From Bin94 sp965213665 (GTDB lineage Bacteria; Gemmatimonadota; Gemmatimonadetes; Longimicrobiales; Gaopeijiaceae), in assembly GCA_965213665.1 (NCBI GenBank), contig CBDBZW010000003.1:186001-250000 (forward strand): a stretch of DNA of 64,000 bases, given 5' to 3'. The translations under genes and the position numbers were made by a program. The notes beneath the pieces were generated by a model that saw only the letters and a program-made list of their open reading frames with translations, was not told where the DNA came from and did no database searches. The first letter of the stretch is position 1. Each line of letters begins with the position of its first letter. Positions 27,517 to 36,876 of this stretch are shown piece by piece.

Positions 27517-28472
27517 CCCGCCACCGCTGGACCGCAGCCGCCGGTGTGACCGGAAGGCTGGACAGCTACCTGGCGGCGCGGCTGGAACTTTCCCGCAACC
27601 GGGTGCAGGCTCTCCTGAGAGAAGGAATGGTGCGCGTGGATGGAGCCGCACCCAGAAAATCCGACCCCGTCGTGCCCGGCCAGGAGATCGAAATCCGTGT
27701 TCCCCCGCCCGCTCCGGCGCGCGCCGAGGCCCAGGACATCCCGCTGGAGATCGTCTATCAGGACAGGCACCTGGTCGTGGTTCACAAACCGCCCGGCCTC
27801 GTCGTCCACCCCGCCCCCGGCCACCCCGACGGCACCCTCGTCAACGCGCTCCTCCACCATGTGGGCGATCTCTCGGGGATCGGCGGCACGCTGCGGCCCG
27901 GAATTGTCCACCGGCTCGACCGCGACACCTCGGGGCTGATGGTTGCCGCCAAGACCGACCGCGCGCACCAGACGCTTTCGGCCGCGCTGAAGGAACGGCG
28001 CATTCGGCGCATCTACCTGGCCGCGCTCTGGGGGGCGCTCGACGATGGCGATGTGGCGGTGGACCGGCCGATTGGGCGGCATCCGCGCGACCGCTTGCGC
28101 ATGGCGGTGGTTGAAGGGGGACGTCCTGCGGTCACGCGCTTTCGTGCGATCGAGCGCTGGCGAACGGCGACGCTCTGCGAGGCGCGGTTGGAGACCGGGC
28201 GCACCCACCAGATCCGGGTACACGCCGCGGCGATCGGGCATCCGGTGGTGGGGGACGGGCTCTACGGCGCGGGTCGGGAACGAGGCTACGGCGGACCGGA
28301 CCGGGGCTGGGCGGCCGCGCTGGCAAGACGGACGCCCCGTCAGTTTCTGCACGCGCACCGCCTTGAGTTTGCGCATCCCGCGACGGGATCCCCCATGAGA
28401 TTCGAGGCGGGGCTGCCGCGCGATCTGGCGGCGGTGCGGGGTTGGGCGGTGGGGGCGGGGCCAACCGAGTGA
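27513..28472 (+). CDS. RluD-family 23S rRNA pseudouridine synthase
   Basis: Pseudouridine synthase of the RluA/RluD family, probably acting on 23S rRNA helix 69. An N-terminal S4 RNA-binding domain (RLDSYLAARLELSRNRVQAL, LREGMVRVDGA) precedes the catalytic domain with LVVVHKPPGLVVHPAPGHPD, the catalytic aspartate in GIVHRLDRDTSGLMVAAK, and TGRTHQIRVHAAAIGHPVVG. Length 319 residues is normal. GTG at 27513 overlaps the ileS stop. The order yggS - PNP - ileS - rluD with overlaps indicates one transcript. Confidence 0.95.
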   Translation: MTRHRWTAAAGVTGRLDSYLAARLELSRNRVQALLREGMVRVDGAAPRKSDPVVPGQEIEIRVPPPAPARAEAQDIPLEIVYQDRHLVVVHKPPGLVVHPAPGHPDGTLVNALLHHVGDLSGIGGTLRPGIVHRLDRDTSGLMVAAKTDRAHQTLSAALKERRIRRIYLAALWGALDDGDVAVDRPIGRHPRDRLRMAVVEGGRPAVTRFRAIERWRTATLCEARLETGRTHQIRVHAAAIGHPVVGDGLYGAGRERGYGGPDRGWAAALARRTPRQFLHAHRLEFAHPATGSPMRFEAGLPRDLAAVRGWAVGAGPTE

Positions 28473-28637
28473 GGCGGGAGAGCATCCCATTGGCCAACCT
28501 TGAAGGTGCCCAATCGCTGATCCGGTTGCATCGCCGGGCTCAGGTCGTTGGCGCTGCGAGGTGTTACGGGTGGATAACGGGACCCGGCGAGGGGGGAGAC
28601 CGATGACAGGTAAAGGGGCCTCGAAGAAGGTCGAAGG

Positions 28638-29768
28638 ATGATGGCGCTCCACGGGGCGCTGACGGCCTGGATTCCCGCTGTGCTCGCGGTCTCCCTTTTC
28701 GGTGCACCCGAAACCGTCGCGAGTGCGCCGCCGGAGGTCGAAGGCCCGCTTATGGCCGCGCACCCGGTCGTGCCCCACGCGATCGCCGCATCGCCCGTTC
28801 CCGTCGGCTGGTCCTCCTCGGGGAACCCGCCGGTTGCGCAGGATCCGCCTTCGCCCCGGGACCCGCCCGCCACGCCCTGGCGCGAGATTGCGGGACGCAC
28901 CGTCACCGCCCGCTACCAGGGCCGCGACTCGGCCCGTGCGCACCGCGCGGTCGCCACCCTGGACGCCCTCGGCCCCCTTCCCGTGCTGGGCGAACCCGCG
29001 TTTCGTGCCCTCCTGACCGTTGCCCCGACGCGCGCGGCGATGGACACCCTGGTCGGCGGCCGCGTTCCCGAGTGGGCGGGGGCGGTCGCGCTCTCCGATC
29101 GCATGGAGATCATCGTGCCGAGCGGCAGGTGGTGGCCCGGCGACCGCATCGAGGAGGTGCGGGTGTTGCGTCACGAATGGGCGCACCTTGCGCTCGCCCA
29201 CCGGATGGGCCGCCTGCGAATCCCCCGCTGGTTCAACGAAGGCTACGCCGAATGGGCGGCGGGACGCTGGGACGAGAACGGCGGCCTGCGCCTTGCCATC
29301 GCCCTCGCTTCCGGCAATACTCCGCCGCTGGACTCGATTACGCTCGCCTGGCCCCGCGACCCCCTCCCCGCATCGGCCGCCTACCTGCTGTCGGCCTCGG
29401 TGATTCAGTACCTGGTCCAGTCCAGTGGAACCGACGGGCTGGAGGCCTTTATCGGGAGTTGGCAGGAGCACGAATCGTTCGGCGACGCCCTGCGGATCGT
29501 CTACGGCGCCACCCCCGGGCAGCTCGAAGCCGATTGGCGCAAATGGGTGCGGCGGCGCTACGGTTGGCTGACGATCGTCTCGCACTCGGCCGTCTTCTGG
29601 ACGGCTCTGGTGGTGGTTCTGGCCGCGATGTTCCTCTACCGGCGACGCTACCGGCGCATCCAGTTGGCAGCGCTGCGCGCCACCGAACCTCCGGACGCTC
29701 CCTCCTGGTGGTCGGCGCCCGACGACGCCCCCTCCGCCGGGGTTGACCCCGCTTCCCCTTCCCGGTAG
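28638..29768 (+). CDS. Membrane-anchored gluzincin-type metalloprotease (peptidase MA-like)
   Basis: Exported metalloprotease-like protein, 376 residues. A signal-like N-terminus (LTAWIPAVLAVSLFGAPETV) is followed by a proline-rich linker and a domain carrying RHEWAHLAL with HEWAH at 179-183 and downstream WFNEGYAEWAAGRW, whose glutamate is the expected third zinc ligand of gluzincins. The domain resembles the peptidase MA family seen in secreted proteins. Near the C-terminus is a membrane helix (SAVFWTALVVVLAAMFLY) followed by basic residues RRRYRR, so the enzyme faces the periplasm with a short cytoplasmic tail. A 165-base gap precedes it. Substrate unknown. Confidence 0.82.
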   Translation: MMALHGALTAWIPAVLAVSLFGAPETVASAPPEVEGPLMAAHPVVPHAIAASPVPVGWSSSGNPPVAQDPPSPRDPPATPWREIAGRTVTARYQGRDSARAHRAVATLDALGPLPVLGEPAFRALLTVAPTRAAMDTLVGGRVPEWAGAVALSDRMEIIVPSGRWWPGDRIEEVRVLRHEWAHLALAHRMGRLRIPRWFNEGYAEWAAGRWDENGGLRLAIALASGNTPPLDSITLAWPRDPLPASAAYLLSASVIQYLVQSSGTDGLEAFIGSWQEHESFGDALRIVYGATPGQLEADWRKWVRRRYGWLTIVSHSAVFWTALVVVLAAMFLYRRRYRRIQLAALRATEPPDAPSWWSAPDDAPSAGVDPASPSR

Positions 29769-29830
29769 CCTCCCTTCCACAGCCACCTTATCCGGCCGTG
29801 GGCTTCCCCATGGCAGACCAGGCTTCCCCC

Positions 29831-30022
29831 ATGGCAAAAGCAAAGACAGGGCGCGGAGAACCCACCCTCCAGTTCTCGAAGATCAACCTCTGGTTCGCGC
29901 TGGGCGGGCTGGCGGCGATCGCGCTCGGCTACATTCTCCTGGCGCAAGGGTCGATTACGGCCGCGCCGGTGCTCCTGGTGCTGGGCTACGCGGTGCTGCT
30001 GCCGCTGGCGATCATCCTGTGA
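29831..30022 (+). CDS. Small DUF3098-like membrane protein
   Basis: A 63-residue protein with two hydrophobic helices: LWFALGGLAAIALGYILLAQ and ALVLLVLGYAVLLPLAIIL-like sequence ending at the C-terminus. The length and helix-turn-helix pattern after a short FSKINLW motif resemble DUF3098, a small inner-membrane family of unknown function. In-frame starts at GTG 29798, ATG 29810 and ATG 29831 are possible; none has a clear ribosome site, and the region 29801-29841 is an imperfect 20/21-base duplication (GGCTTCCCC-ATGGCA). The last ATG gives the best match to small DUF3098 proteins. The stop overlaps a GTG of the M28 peptidase frame. Confidence 0.65.
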   Translation: MAKAKTGRGEPTLQFSKINLWFALGGLAAIALGYILLAQGSITAAPVLLVLGYAVLLPLAIIL

Positions 30023-30024
30023 CG

Positions 30025-31362
30025 ATGCGGTCGTACGCTGACCGTGCGCGCCTGGGCGCGTGGCCCTTCGTGGCGGCGCTTGCCTGGGCGGGGGGACTTC
30101 CGACCGCGGCGCAGCCCGACGAGTGGCGTTGTCCCGAGCCGGTCTCTCTCGTCGGCGATCTCACCGGCGAAATGGCACACGTTCGCTACCTGGCGGACGA
30201 TCTCCTCGAGGGCCGGGCCGTGGCAACTCGCGGAGAGCGCTGTGCGGGGGATTACATCGCCTCGCGCTTTGCGGCGATCGGGCTGGAACCGGCGGGCGAC
30301 GGCGGTGGCTGGTTCCAGAGCTGGACGATCGATTCCGACACTCCCCACGGCGGCATCGTTCAGGGCCAGGCGCGCAATGTGGCGGCGGTGCTGCGCGGCG
30401 CCGGTCCCGAACCCCGCCAGACGCTCGTCATCGGAGCCCACTACGACCACCTCGGCGTCGGCGGCTTCGGATCGCTTTCCCCCGACTTCACCGGAACGGT
30501 CCACAACGGCGCCGACGACAACGCTTCCGGCACCGCGGTCCTGATCGAAGCGGCGCGGTTGCTCGCCGGCGGTCCCCCCCTCGCGCAGGACATTCTCTTC
30601 GTCGCCTTCACCGGCGAGGAGCGCGGCCTCTGGGGGTCGGCGCACTATATCCGGTCGCCTCCGGCACCGCTCGAGCGCACCGTCGCGATGCTCAACCTGG
30701 ATATGGTGGGACGCGTCCGGGACGACCTGCTGACGATTCTGGGGACCGGCACCGCCGAGGAGTGGACGCGGATCCTGGAGAGCGCCAACGATCGCACCGC
30801 CCACCCGCTTGACCTTCGCTTCAACAGCGACGGCTTCGGCGCTTCGGACCATTCGTCGTTCTATGCGCAGGGGATTCCGGTTCTGCACTTCTTCTCCAAC
30901 ACGCACCCCGAATATCATCGCGTGGAGGACGACTGGGCGCTGGTCAATGCGGCGGGAATGGCGCGCGTGACCGAGCTGGTGGCGGCTGTGGCGCGCGAGG
31001 TCGTGCCGGCGGCGGGGGTAGCCGCGCTGACTCCGGTGGCGGGCGCGGGCAATCCGCATGGGGTCTCGGCGGGGGACGGCGACTCGGCGGCGAGCGGTTT
31101 TCGCGTGCGATTGGGGACGATCCCCGACTACTCGCGCGAATCGGGCGGGATGGCGATTACCGCGGTGCGCGCGGGGAGCCCCGCGGAACAAGCCGGGATT
31201 CGGGGCGGCGACATCGTTGTGAGGATCGGCCCGCACGAGATCGACGACGTGTACGACTACATGGCCGCGCTGAACGAGTTCGACCCGGGCGATGAGGTGG
31301 ATGTGGTGGTGGTGCGGGGCGGGGAGCGGGTGACGGTGCGGGTGGTGCTGGGGGCGGGCTGA
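30025..31362 (+). CDS. Secreted M28 zinc aminopeptidase with C-terminal PDZ domain
   Basis: Exported di-zinc peptidase of family M28, 445 residues. A signal peptide (LGAWPFVAALAWAGGLPTAA) precedes a protease-associated-like N-terminal region. Zinc ligands are all present: His in VIGAHYDHLG, bridging Asp in VHNGADDNASG, Glu in FTGEERGLWGS, Asp in MLNLDMVGR and His in GIPVLHFFS. Residues about 350-445 form a PDZ domain (MAITAVRAGSPAEQAGIRGG, DIVVRIGPHEIDDVYDYM) that probably binds protein C-termini. ATG 30025 is used; GTG 30019 overlaps the previous stop and is an alternative. A function in peptide scavenging is likely. Confidence 0.93.
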   Translation: MRSYADRARLGAWPFVAALAWAGGLPTAAQPDEWRCPEPVSLVGDLTGEMAHVRYLADDLLEGRAVATRGERCAGDYIASRFAAIGLEPAGDGGGWFQSWTIDSDTPHGGIVQGQARNVAAVLRGAGPEPRQTLVIGAHYDHLGVGGFGSLSPDFTGTVHNGADDNASGTAVLIEAARLLAGGPPLAQDILFVAFTGEERGLWGSAHYIRSPPAPLERTVAMLNLDMVGRVRDDLLTILGTGTAEEWTRILESANDRTAHPLDLRFNSDGFGASDHSSFYAQGIPVLHFFSNTHPEYHRVEDDWALVNAAGMARVTELVAAVAREVVPAAGVAALTPVAGAGNPHGVSAGDGDSAASGFRVRLGTIPDYSRESGGMAITAVRAGSPAEQAGIRGGDIVVRIGPHEIDDVYDYMAALNEFDPGDEVDVVVVRGGERVTVRVVLGAG

Positions 31363-31415
31363 TCTGGGAGTGACCGGGGGAGATACGGTTCCCGGTGGAA
31401 GGCGCAGGCGAGATC

Positions 31416-32600
31416 ATGCGAAGGTCCTGTCAACCGGCGATTGCGTTGGCCCTGATTCCGGCGTTCGCATCCGCCGTCGCCGAGGCACAGTCGCCCCAAC
31501 CCAGGCCGCAGACCGAGCTTCGCCTCTCCGCCGACGCGATTCTTTCGATCGGGAGCCTGGACGGGCCTGAAGAAACCCTCTTTGCCGGGATCAATGCGGG
31601 CGCGCGCCTCTCCGACGGCAGCGTGGTTCTGTCCGACCGGGCACAGTTCAGAATCCAGCGATTCGGCTCCGGTGGGTCCCACCTGTGGAGCCGCGGCCGG
31701 AAGGGCGAAGGTCCAGGCGAGTTCGAGTATCCCCGGATCGTGGACGGGTGTGCCCGCGAGGATTCGATCGTCATCTACGACGTCCATACGCAGCGCTTCT
31801 CCATCTACGACGGGGCGGGGAATATCGTGGACGAGCGCCGCTTCCTCTATAACGGATTGCCGTTGCGCGGCTTCGCCTGTGCGCCGAATGGTCGTGTGGC
31901 CTTCCTGGGAAACAGCGTCCGCATGGGCGAGGAGGGACTCGAACCGGGGGAACTCTTCCGCGAGCTGCTGTCGCTGGGAACCGCCCGGATTCCCGACCCC
32001 CGGGGCGACACGGTCACGACGACGCTGCGCGAGCGAATCCGATCCTCCGAGTACCGCTATCTCGGTCCCGGTGACGCCATGCCCGGAAGTCTCTGGGCCC
32101 ACGAGGCGGTGATCGCCGCGACCGACGGAGGGGTCTGGATGGGGACCGGCGATGACTACGAGGTCGAGCTGATTGATTGGGCGGGAGCGACGATCCGCCG
32201 CATTCGCTGGGAGGGACCGGAGCTGTCCGTTACCCGGGAGGACATCGACGCCTACCGCGAAGCCCTGGCCGAGAGCTACCGCGACGACAGCGATCCCGGC
32301 TGGCGCGCGCGCTTCGAGAGCCGCTGGGAGTGGGAGAGCGAGATTGTCCCCGAGGCTTTTCCCGCCTACGTTAGGATCCTGGCCGGCCACGACGGAACGC
32401 TGTGCGTGCACGACTACACCCGTCCCGGGGAGCCGAGCGAGTGGTTCGGCTTTGACCGGGCGGGCAGGTGGATTCGCGTACTGGCGCTGCCGGAACGGAC
32501 CACCCTCCTGGACATCGGGCAGGATTGGGCGCTGGTGCGAACGGTGAACGAGCTGGGAGTGCAGCGGGTGGAGGTGCGGGGGGTGGCGGAAGCTCGGTAG
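31416..32600 (+). CDS. Secreted 6-bladed beta-propeller-like protein
   Basis: A 394-residue exported protein with signal peptide (PAIALALIPAFASAVAEAQ) and repeated strand patterns such as GARLSDGSVVLSDRAQFRIQ, RFGSGGSHLWSRGRKGEGPG, EFEYPRIVDGCAREDSIVIY and GFACAPNGRVAFLG. The motif GxGPGEF preceding a blade is typical of the 6-bladed propeller families abundant in Gemmatimonadota and Bacteroidota. No catalytic residues are evident. ATG 31416 is used; a GTG at 31395 is in frame. It is convergent with another propeller protein only 19 bases away. Confidence 0.75.
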   Translation: MRRSCQPAIALALIPAFASAVAEAQSPQPRPQTELRLSADAILSIGSLDGPEETLFAGINAGARLSDGSVVLSDRAQFRIQRFGSGGSHLWSRGRKGEGPGEFEYPRIVDGCAREDSIVIYDVHTQRFSIYDGAGNIVDERRFLYNGLPLRGFACAPNGRVAFLGNSVRMGEEGLEPGELFRELLSLGTARIPDPRGDTVTTTLRERIRSSEYRYLGPGDAMPGSLWAHEAVIAATDGGVWMGTGDDYEVELIDWAGATIRRIRWEGPELSVTREDIDAYREALAESYRDDSDPGWRARFESRWEWESEIVPEAFPAYVRILAGHDGTLCVHDYTRPGEPSEWFGFDRAGRWIRVLALPERTTLLDIGQDWALVRTVNELGVQRVEVRGVAEAR

Positions 32601-32619
32601 GGTCGGCGGCCCCGCCAGT

Positions 32620-33798
32620 CTATGACGGGGGATACCCGGGCGCGTCGACCTCGATGAGCGAGACGCCGGGAAAGTCCTCCCCCTGGTTCCAGATCAGAAG
32701 GCGGCGGGGATTGCGCGGGTCGAACAGGCCGAAGGCAGTCCCGGCCAACTCGAGGATCCATGCCTGCGTACGTTGGCCGTCGGCGTCATGGAGCTCCAGC
32801 GAAACACCCCGGATGTCGTTGTCCCGATCGCGAATGCGCAACCTGCCGAGGGTAAGGAAACCACCGCCGGGCAGCGGGGCGAAATCCGAGAAGGACCGGA
32901 TGATGAAGGGTGCGGCGCGCGCCAATCCGGCGACAAGGGGCAGACCCCGCGTGGAGACTCTCGGCGGGCGTTCGGGGGACGTCGCGAGCGCATCGGGCAC
33001 GCATCGCTGCAGGACCTCGGTGGTCGCATCGGGATCGCCCAGGCGCCAGACGCGCGAACTCATCTCGAAGCCGGTGTAGAGTTGATCGCCCGGACCGGAT
33101 CGGAAGAATAGCTCCGGCATCTCCCCGACGCCGTCCCGAATCGTGAAGCCGAGGTCGTCGGAAACGTGCCAGAGGGAGCGGCTTCCCCTCGGGTTGTCGA
33201 AGCGGATCTCGCGGATCGAGCCGTTGCCCGGGCTGATGAGTACGCGGTCGGCCAGCACGTCGGCCCTCATGGATGTGCGGCTGAGGGGGCTGTTCAGGGC
33301 GATGCGGAATTCGTCGTTGCCGCCCTCGCCAAGCAGGATGAGGCTGGGCGGGTAGGAATCCACCACAACGGTCCTGCCGGATGCGGTCCGTCCAACGGCA
33401 ATGGGCGACTGGTACTCCATGGGACCGGGCCCATTCCGGCCCCAGCGCGCAACCTCGGCCAAGGCGTCGTCCAGTTCGATGACCTGCTCTTCGTACTCGT
33501 CGTAGACGAGCCAGCCTGTCTCGGTTCGGGCGGCGAAGGTCGGGTAGACCTCGGGATTGCGGTGCAGGGTGGTGATCTGGAGGTCGTCGCGGCGCGGGAT
33601 CTCGCAGGGAGCCTTCCATTCATCGGGGATCGTCAGGGAGGCCCCGGAAGCCGATATGCGAATCGGTCGCTGCCCATGGAGGAGGGATGGCGGGGTGATG
33701 AGGAGCGCAAGCAAGAAAAGAATGGTTCTGTGCCGTGCGATGCCCCCCCGGATACCGGAACTCCAGAGCCGTGGCGTCTGGTGCGTCCCGACGTGCAT
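32620..33798 (-). CDS. Secreted 6-bladed beta-propeller-like protein
   Basis: A 392-residue protein with a basic N-terminus, signal segment (TILFLLALLITPPSLLHGQ) and propeller-like repeats: GWLVYDEYEEQVIELDDALA, RWGRNGPGPMEYQSPIAVGR, TVVVDSYPPSLILLGEGGND and a final blade FGLFDPRNPRRLLIW. NGPGPMEY corresponds to the GxGPGEF-type blade signature of its convergent neighbour, suggesting the same broad family although the two sequences are otherwise quite different. ATG 33798 is the first start; the signal peptide would fit better with a start nearer residue 20. Function unknown. Confidence 0.7.
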   Translation of the reverse strand: MHVGTHQTPRLWSSGIRGGIARHRTILFLLALLITPPSLLHGQRPIRISASGASLTIPDEWKAPCEIPRRDDLQITTLHRNPEVYPTFAARTETGWLVYDEYEEQVIELDDALAEVARWGRNGPGPMEYQSPIAVGRTASGRTVVVDSYPPSLILLGEGGNDEFRIALNSPLSRTSMRADVLADRVLISPGNGSIREIRFDNPRGSRSLWHVSDDLGFTIRDGVGEMPELFFRSGPGDQLYTGFEMSSRVWRLGDPDATTEVLQRCVPDALATSPERPPRVSTRGLPLVAGLARAAPFIIRSFSDFAPLPGGGFLTLGRLRIRDRDNDIRGVSLELHDADGQRTQAWILELAGTAFGLFDPRNPRRLLIWNQGEDFPGVSLIEVDAPGYPPS

Positions 33799-34316
33799 TC
33801 GGAGCCTGTTTCCATGGTGTACTCATAACATGCATGATCGTTGTCGTCGTCCGAAATCTGTTCCTCCACGATCTCTGGGTTGGTCTCCCATATTGGATGT
33901 GAAATCCCGGATGTTCTCGTTGTTGCCCCCATTGAGGAGACTTTGGAACGGTAGGTAGGCGGCTTGCCTGGCGAAGTCAATGTTCCACGCCCGCGAAAGC
34001 GCCGTCCCTGCGCCACGCCCCACATGCCCGATTCCTGGCTCCGCGGACCCGCTCGAATGCCGCCGTGGGACGTCGCGGCCCTCCGTGCAGGCAGGTTCCC
34101 GCTCGCGACTCCCCCATCCCCCTTCTCGGTTCACCGATCGCCACCCACCGTATGCCGCGGGAGTCCGGCTCCCCCCCGAACTTGCGCACCCCCGCCTGCT
34201 GACGCAGTATTCAGGGGTCGCCGCGTCATTTGGACACAGACTCGGATGACGGGAATCAGACCCGGATGACGGGAACGATCCAGGATCGGTCCACCGGCGG
34301 AACGGATTTGGATGGC
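33799..34316. other. 518-base intergenic region with a possible gene remnant and short repeats
   Basis: Between the minus-strand propeller gene and the plus-strand DUF1592 gene. The stretch 33820-33960 is less GC-rich than its surroundings. Read on the minus strand it shows protein-like segments in two frames (AWNIDFARQAAYLPFQSLLN in one, then ETNPEIVEEQISDDDNDHAC in another), as if a degraded gene had suffered a frameshift. At 34243-34275 an 18-base unit built on CGGATGACGGGAA occurs twice just before the DUF1592 start. No complete gene, RNA or clear promoter is seen. Confidence 0.4.
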
Positions 34317-36785
34317 ATGACGAAACTCGCCCCCGCACTCATCATCGCTCTTGCGTTTCCGGTGGTGTTCCTGTCGGTTGAGGGTGCCGGGAATCCGCCG
34401 GGCTACGACCCGCCGAATGTCCGGCTCGCGGCCCTGGCGCACACCCGCCCCTCCTCCACTTCACTCGCCCCCTCCTCCGCCCCCAACCCCGAACTCGTCG
34501 CCGACTACTGCGTCCGCTGCCACAACGAGCGCCGCCTTCTCGGCAACCTTTCCCTGGAGGACTTCGACGCGGCCAACCCCGTCGCCGACGCGCCCACGGC
34601 CGAGAAGATGATCCGCAAGTTGCGCGCCGGCATGATGCCTCCGCCTGGCACCCGGCGGCCTTCGGAAGAAGAGGTCATGGACTTCGTGACGGCCATGGAG
34701 GGGCAGATTGACGCGGCGGCCGCGCGCGCGCCCAATCCCGGCAGCCGGAGCTTTCAGAGGCTCAATCGGGCCGAGTACGAAGCCGCCATTCGCGACCTCC
34801 TCGGGATCGGAATCGACGCGTCCGCCTACCTGCCCAACGAAACGGTCAGCGCCGGATTCGACAACATTGCCGATGTGCAGAATCTATCGGCCACCCTCCT
34901 CGAATCGTACCTGAACGCGGCCAGCGAGGTCAGTCGGCTCGCCCTTGGAGACGCCCACGCGACCCCTGCCGAGGCCACCTACGAGGTCTCCCGCTACGCC
35001 GAACAGCGCGAGCACGTTCCCGGCGCCCCCTTCGGCACCCGCGGCGGGATCTCCGTCATTCACAACTTCGTCGCCGACGGGGACTACTTCTTCCGGCTCG
35101 CCTTCCAGCACGAATCGACGGGGAACTTTTTCGGGCAGACCGCGCCCTTCGACGAGGAGGTCGAGGTGTCGGTCGATGGGGTCCGCGTGGCGCTGATTCC
35201 GCTCGACCGCTGGATGCACCGCCAGGATCCCGGTGGCGTGGAGGTGGTGACGGAGCGCATTCCGGTGACCGCGGGGCCGCACCGGGTCTCGGCTGCCTTT
35301 ATCAAGGTGGCGGAAGGGCCGGTGGAGGATCTGACCTCGCCCCACGAGTGGTCGCTCGCCGACAAGAAGATCGGCTATTCCTACGGGATTACCGGGGTGC
35401 CGCATCTGCGCGACCTGACGATCGGGGGGCCGTACGATGTGACCGGGGTGTCGCGCACGCCCGCGTGGGACCGAATGATGAGCTGCCGGCCCGGGAGCGT
35501 GGCCGATGAAGCCGTCTGCGCCCGCCGCATGATCGGAGAGCTGGCGACGCGCGCGTTCCGGCGGCCGGTGGAGGGGTCCGAGATCGAGGCGCTGGCCGAG
35601 CTTTATGAGGAGGGGGCCGCGGAGGGTGGATTCGAGATCGGTGTGCGGACCGCGTTGCAGGGCATTCTGGCGAGTCCCGACTTCATCTTCCGCTTCGAGC
35701 CCGCCGCGCAGGACGAGGGCCGCGGGGGAATGCGTCCGCTGAGCGATCTGGCGCTGGCTTCCCGCCTCTCCTTCTTCATATGGGGCGCCCTGCCCGACGC
35801 CAAGCTGGTCGAGGCCGCGACGCGCGGCGATCTCTCCGGCATGGATGGGCTTGAGGCACAGGTGGCGCGCATGCTCGACGATCCCCGCGCCGATGCCCTG
35901 GGCGAACGCTTTGCGGCCCAGTGGCTGCGGCTTCAGGATCTGGACAAGGTGCACCCCGACGCGCTGCGCTTCCCCGATTTCCACGAGCAGTTGAAGGAAG
36001 ACATGCGCCGCGAGACCGTCACCCTCTTCAACGCTGTGGTGCAAGGCGGCGGCACCCTGCAGGATCTGCTGACGGCCGACCATTCCTGGATGAACGAACG
36101 GCTGGCCCGCCACTACGGGATTCCGGGCGTCGTCGGGAATCACTTCCGCCGCGTGGCCTACACCGACGAGCGGCGCCGGGGAATCCTCGGCCACGGGAGC
36201 ATCCTCACGCTCACCTCGCACGCCAACCGCACCTCACCGGTGCTCAGGGGCAAGTGGGTGATGGAAGTCCTCCTCGGCACGCCGCCGCCCCCGCCCCCGC
36301 CCGACGTCCCCGAACTCGAAGCCACCGCCGAGGCCACCGAAGGCCGCTTTCTCACGGTGCGCGAGCGGCTCGAACAGCACGCGGCCAGCCCGTCCTGCAA
36401 CTCCTGCCACCGCTTCATCGACCCGATCGGTCTGGCGCTTGAAAACTACGACGTGACGGGAACGTGGCGGGTGCGCGACGCGAACGTTCCCGTCGAGACG
36501 CTGGGCGAGCTCTACGACGGCACTCCGCTGGAGGGACCGGGGGATCTGCGGGCCGCGCTGCTGCGCCGTTCGGAGTCGCTCGTGCGGACCTTCACCGAGA
36601 ACCTGATGGCCTACGCGCTGGGCCGCCGGATCGAGTACTCCGACATGCCCGCGGTGCGCAGCGTTGCCCGCGCGGCCGGCGAGGACGATTACCGCCTGGC
36701 GGCCTTCGTGCGGGAAGTCGTCGTGAGCGATCCCTTCCGCATGACCGGGAGCGCGACCGTGGTCGAAGACGCCGCCCACCACTAA
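34317..36785 (+). CDS. DUF1592-type cytochrome c-like secreted protein, module 1
   Basis: Large exported protein (822 residues) of the planctomycete-type DUF1587/DUF1595/DUF1592/DUF1588/DUF1585 architecture. After a signal peptide (APALIIALAFPVVFLSVEG) comes a cytochrome c-like haem motif CVRCHNERRLLGN, the DUF1587-like FQRLNRAEYEAAIRDLLGIG, a jelly-roll-like middle region, DUF1592 (SRLSFFIWGALPDAKLVEAA), DUF1588 (GILGHGSILTLTSHANRTSP, KWVMEVLLGTPPPPPPPDVP) with CNSCHRFIDPIGLALENYD, and DUF1585 at the end (TFTENLMAYALGRRIEYSD). Both CxxCH motifs could bind haem. The enzymatic role is unknown. It is followed by a DUF1552 gene, the constant partner, and an ankyrin gene, and the trio recurs 6 kb downstream. 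Confidence 0.9.
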   Translation: MTKLAPALIIALAFPVVFLSVEGAGNPPGYDPPNVRLAALAHTRPSSTSLAPSSAPNPELVADYCVRCHNERRLLGNLSLEDFDAANPVADAPTAEKMIRKLRAGMMPPPGTRRPSEEEVMDFVTAMEGQIDAAAARAPNPGSRSFQRLNRAEYEAAIRDLLGIGIDASAYLPNETVSAGFDNIADVQNLSATLLESYLNAASEVSRLALGDAHATPAEATYEVSRYAEQREHVPGAPFGTRGGISVIHNFVADGDYFFRLAFQHESTGNFFGQTAPFDEEVEVSVDGVRVALIPLDRWMHRQDPGGVEVVTERIPVTAGPHRVSAAFIKVAEGPVEDLTSPHEWSLADKKIGYSYGITGVPHLRDLTIGGPYDVTGVSRTPAWDRMMSCRPGSVADEAVCARRMIGELATRAFRRPVEGSEIEALAELYEEGAAEGGFEIGVRTALQGILASPDFIFRFEPAAQDEGRGGMRPLSDLALASRLSFFIWGALPDAKLVEAATRGDLSGMDGLEAQVARMLDDPRADALGERFAAQWLRLQDLDKVHPDALRFPDFHEQLKEDMRRETVTLFNAVVQGGGTLQDLLTADHSWMNERLARHYGIPGVVGNHFRRVAYTDERRRGILGHGSILTLTSHANRTSPVLRGKWVMEVLLGTPPPPPPPDVPELEATAEATEGRFLTVRERLEQHAASPSCNSCHRFIDPIGLALENYDVTGTWRVRDANVPVETLGELYDGTPLEGPGDLRAALLRRSESLVRTFTENLMAYALGRRIEYSDMPAVRSVARAAGEDDYRLAAFVREVVVSDPFRMTGSATVVEDAAHH

Positions 36786-36876
36786 CTGAACGCTAGCCGG
36801 GCCGGACGCCCCCGCAGCCGGACACGATTGAAATACAGGATCCAACCGCACGAATCCAAAGAAAATTGGAGCGACG

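Noticed and set aside
26487..29843. 1100-codon minus-strand open frame opposite ileS, rluD and the metalloprotease gene
   Set aside because: It is antisense to clear housekeeping genes and shows only arginine/serine-rich composition; high GC makes long spurious frames common.
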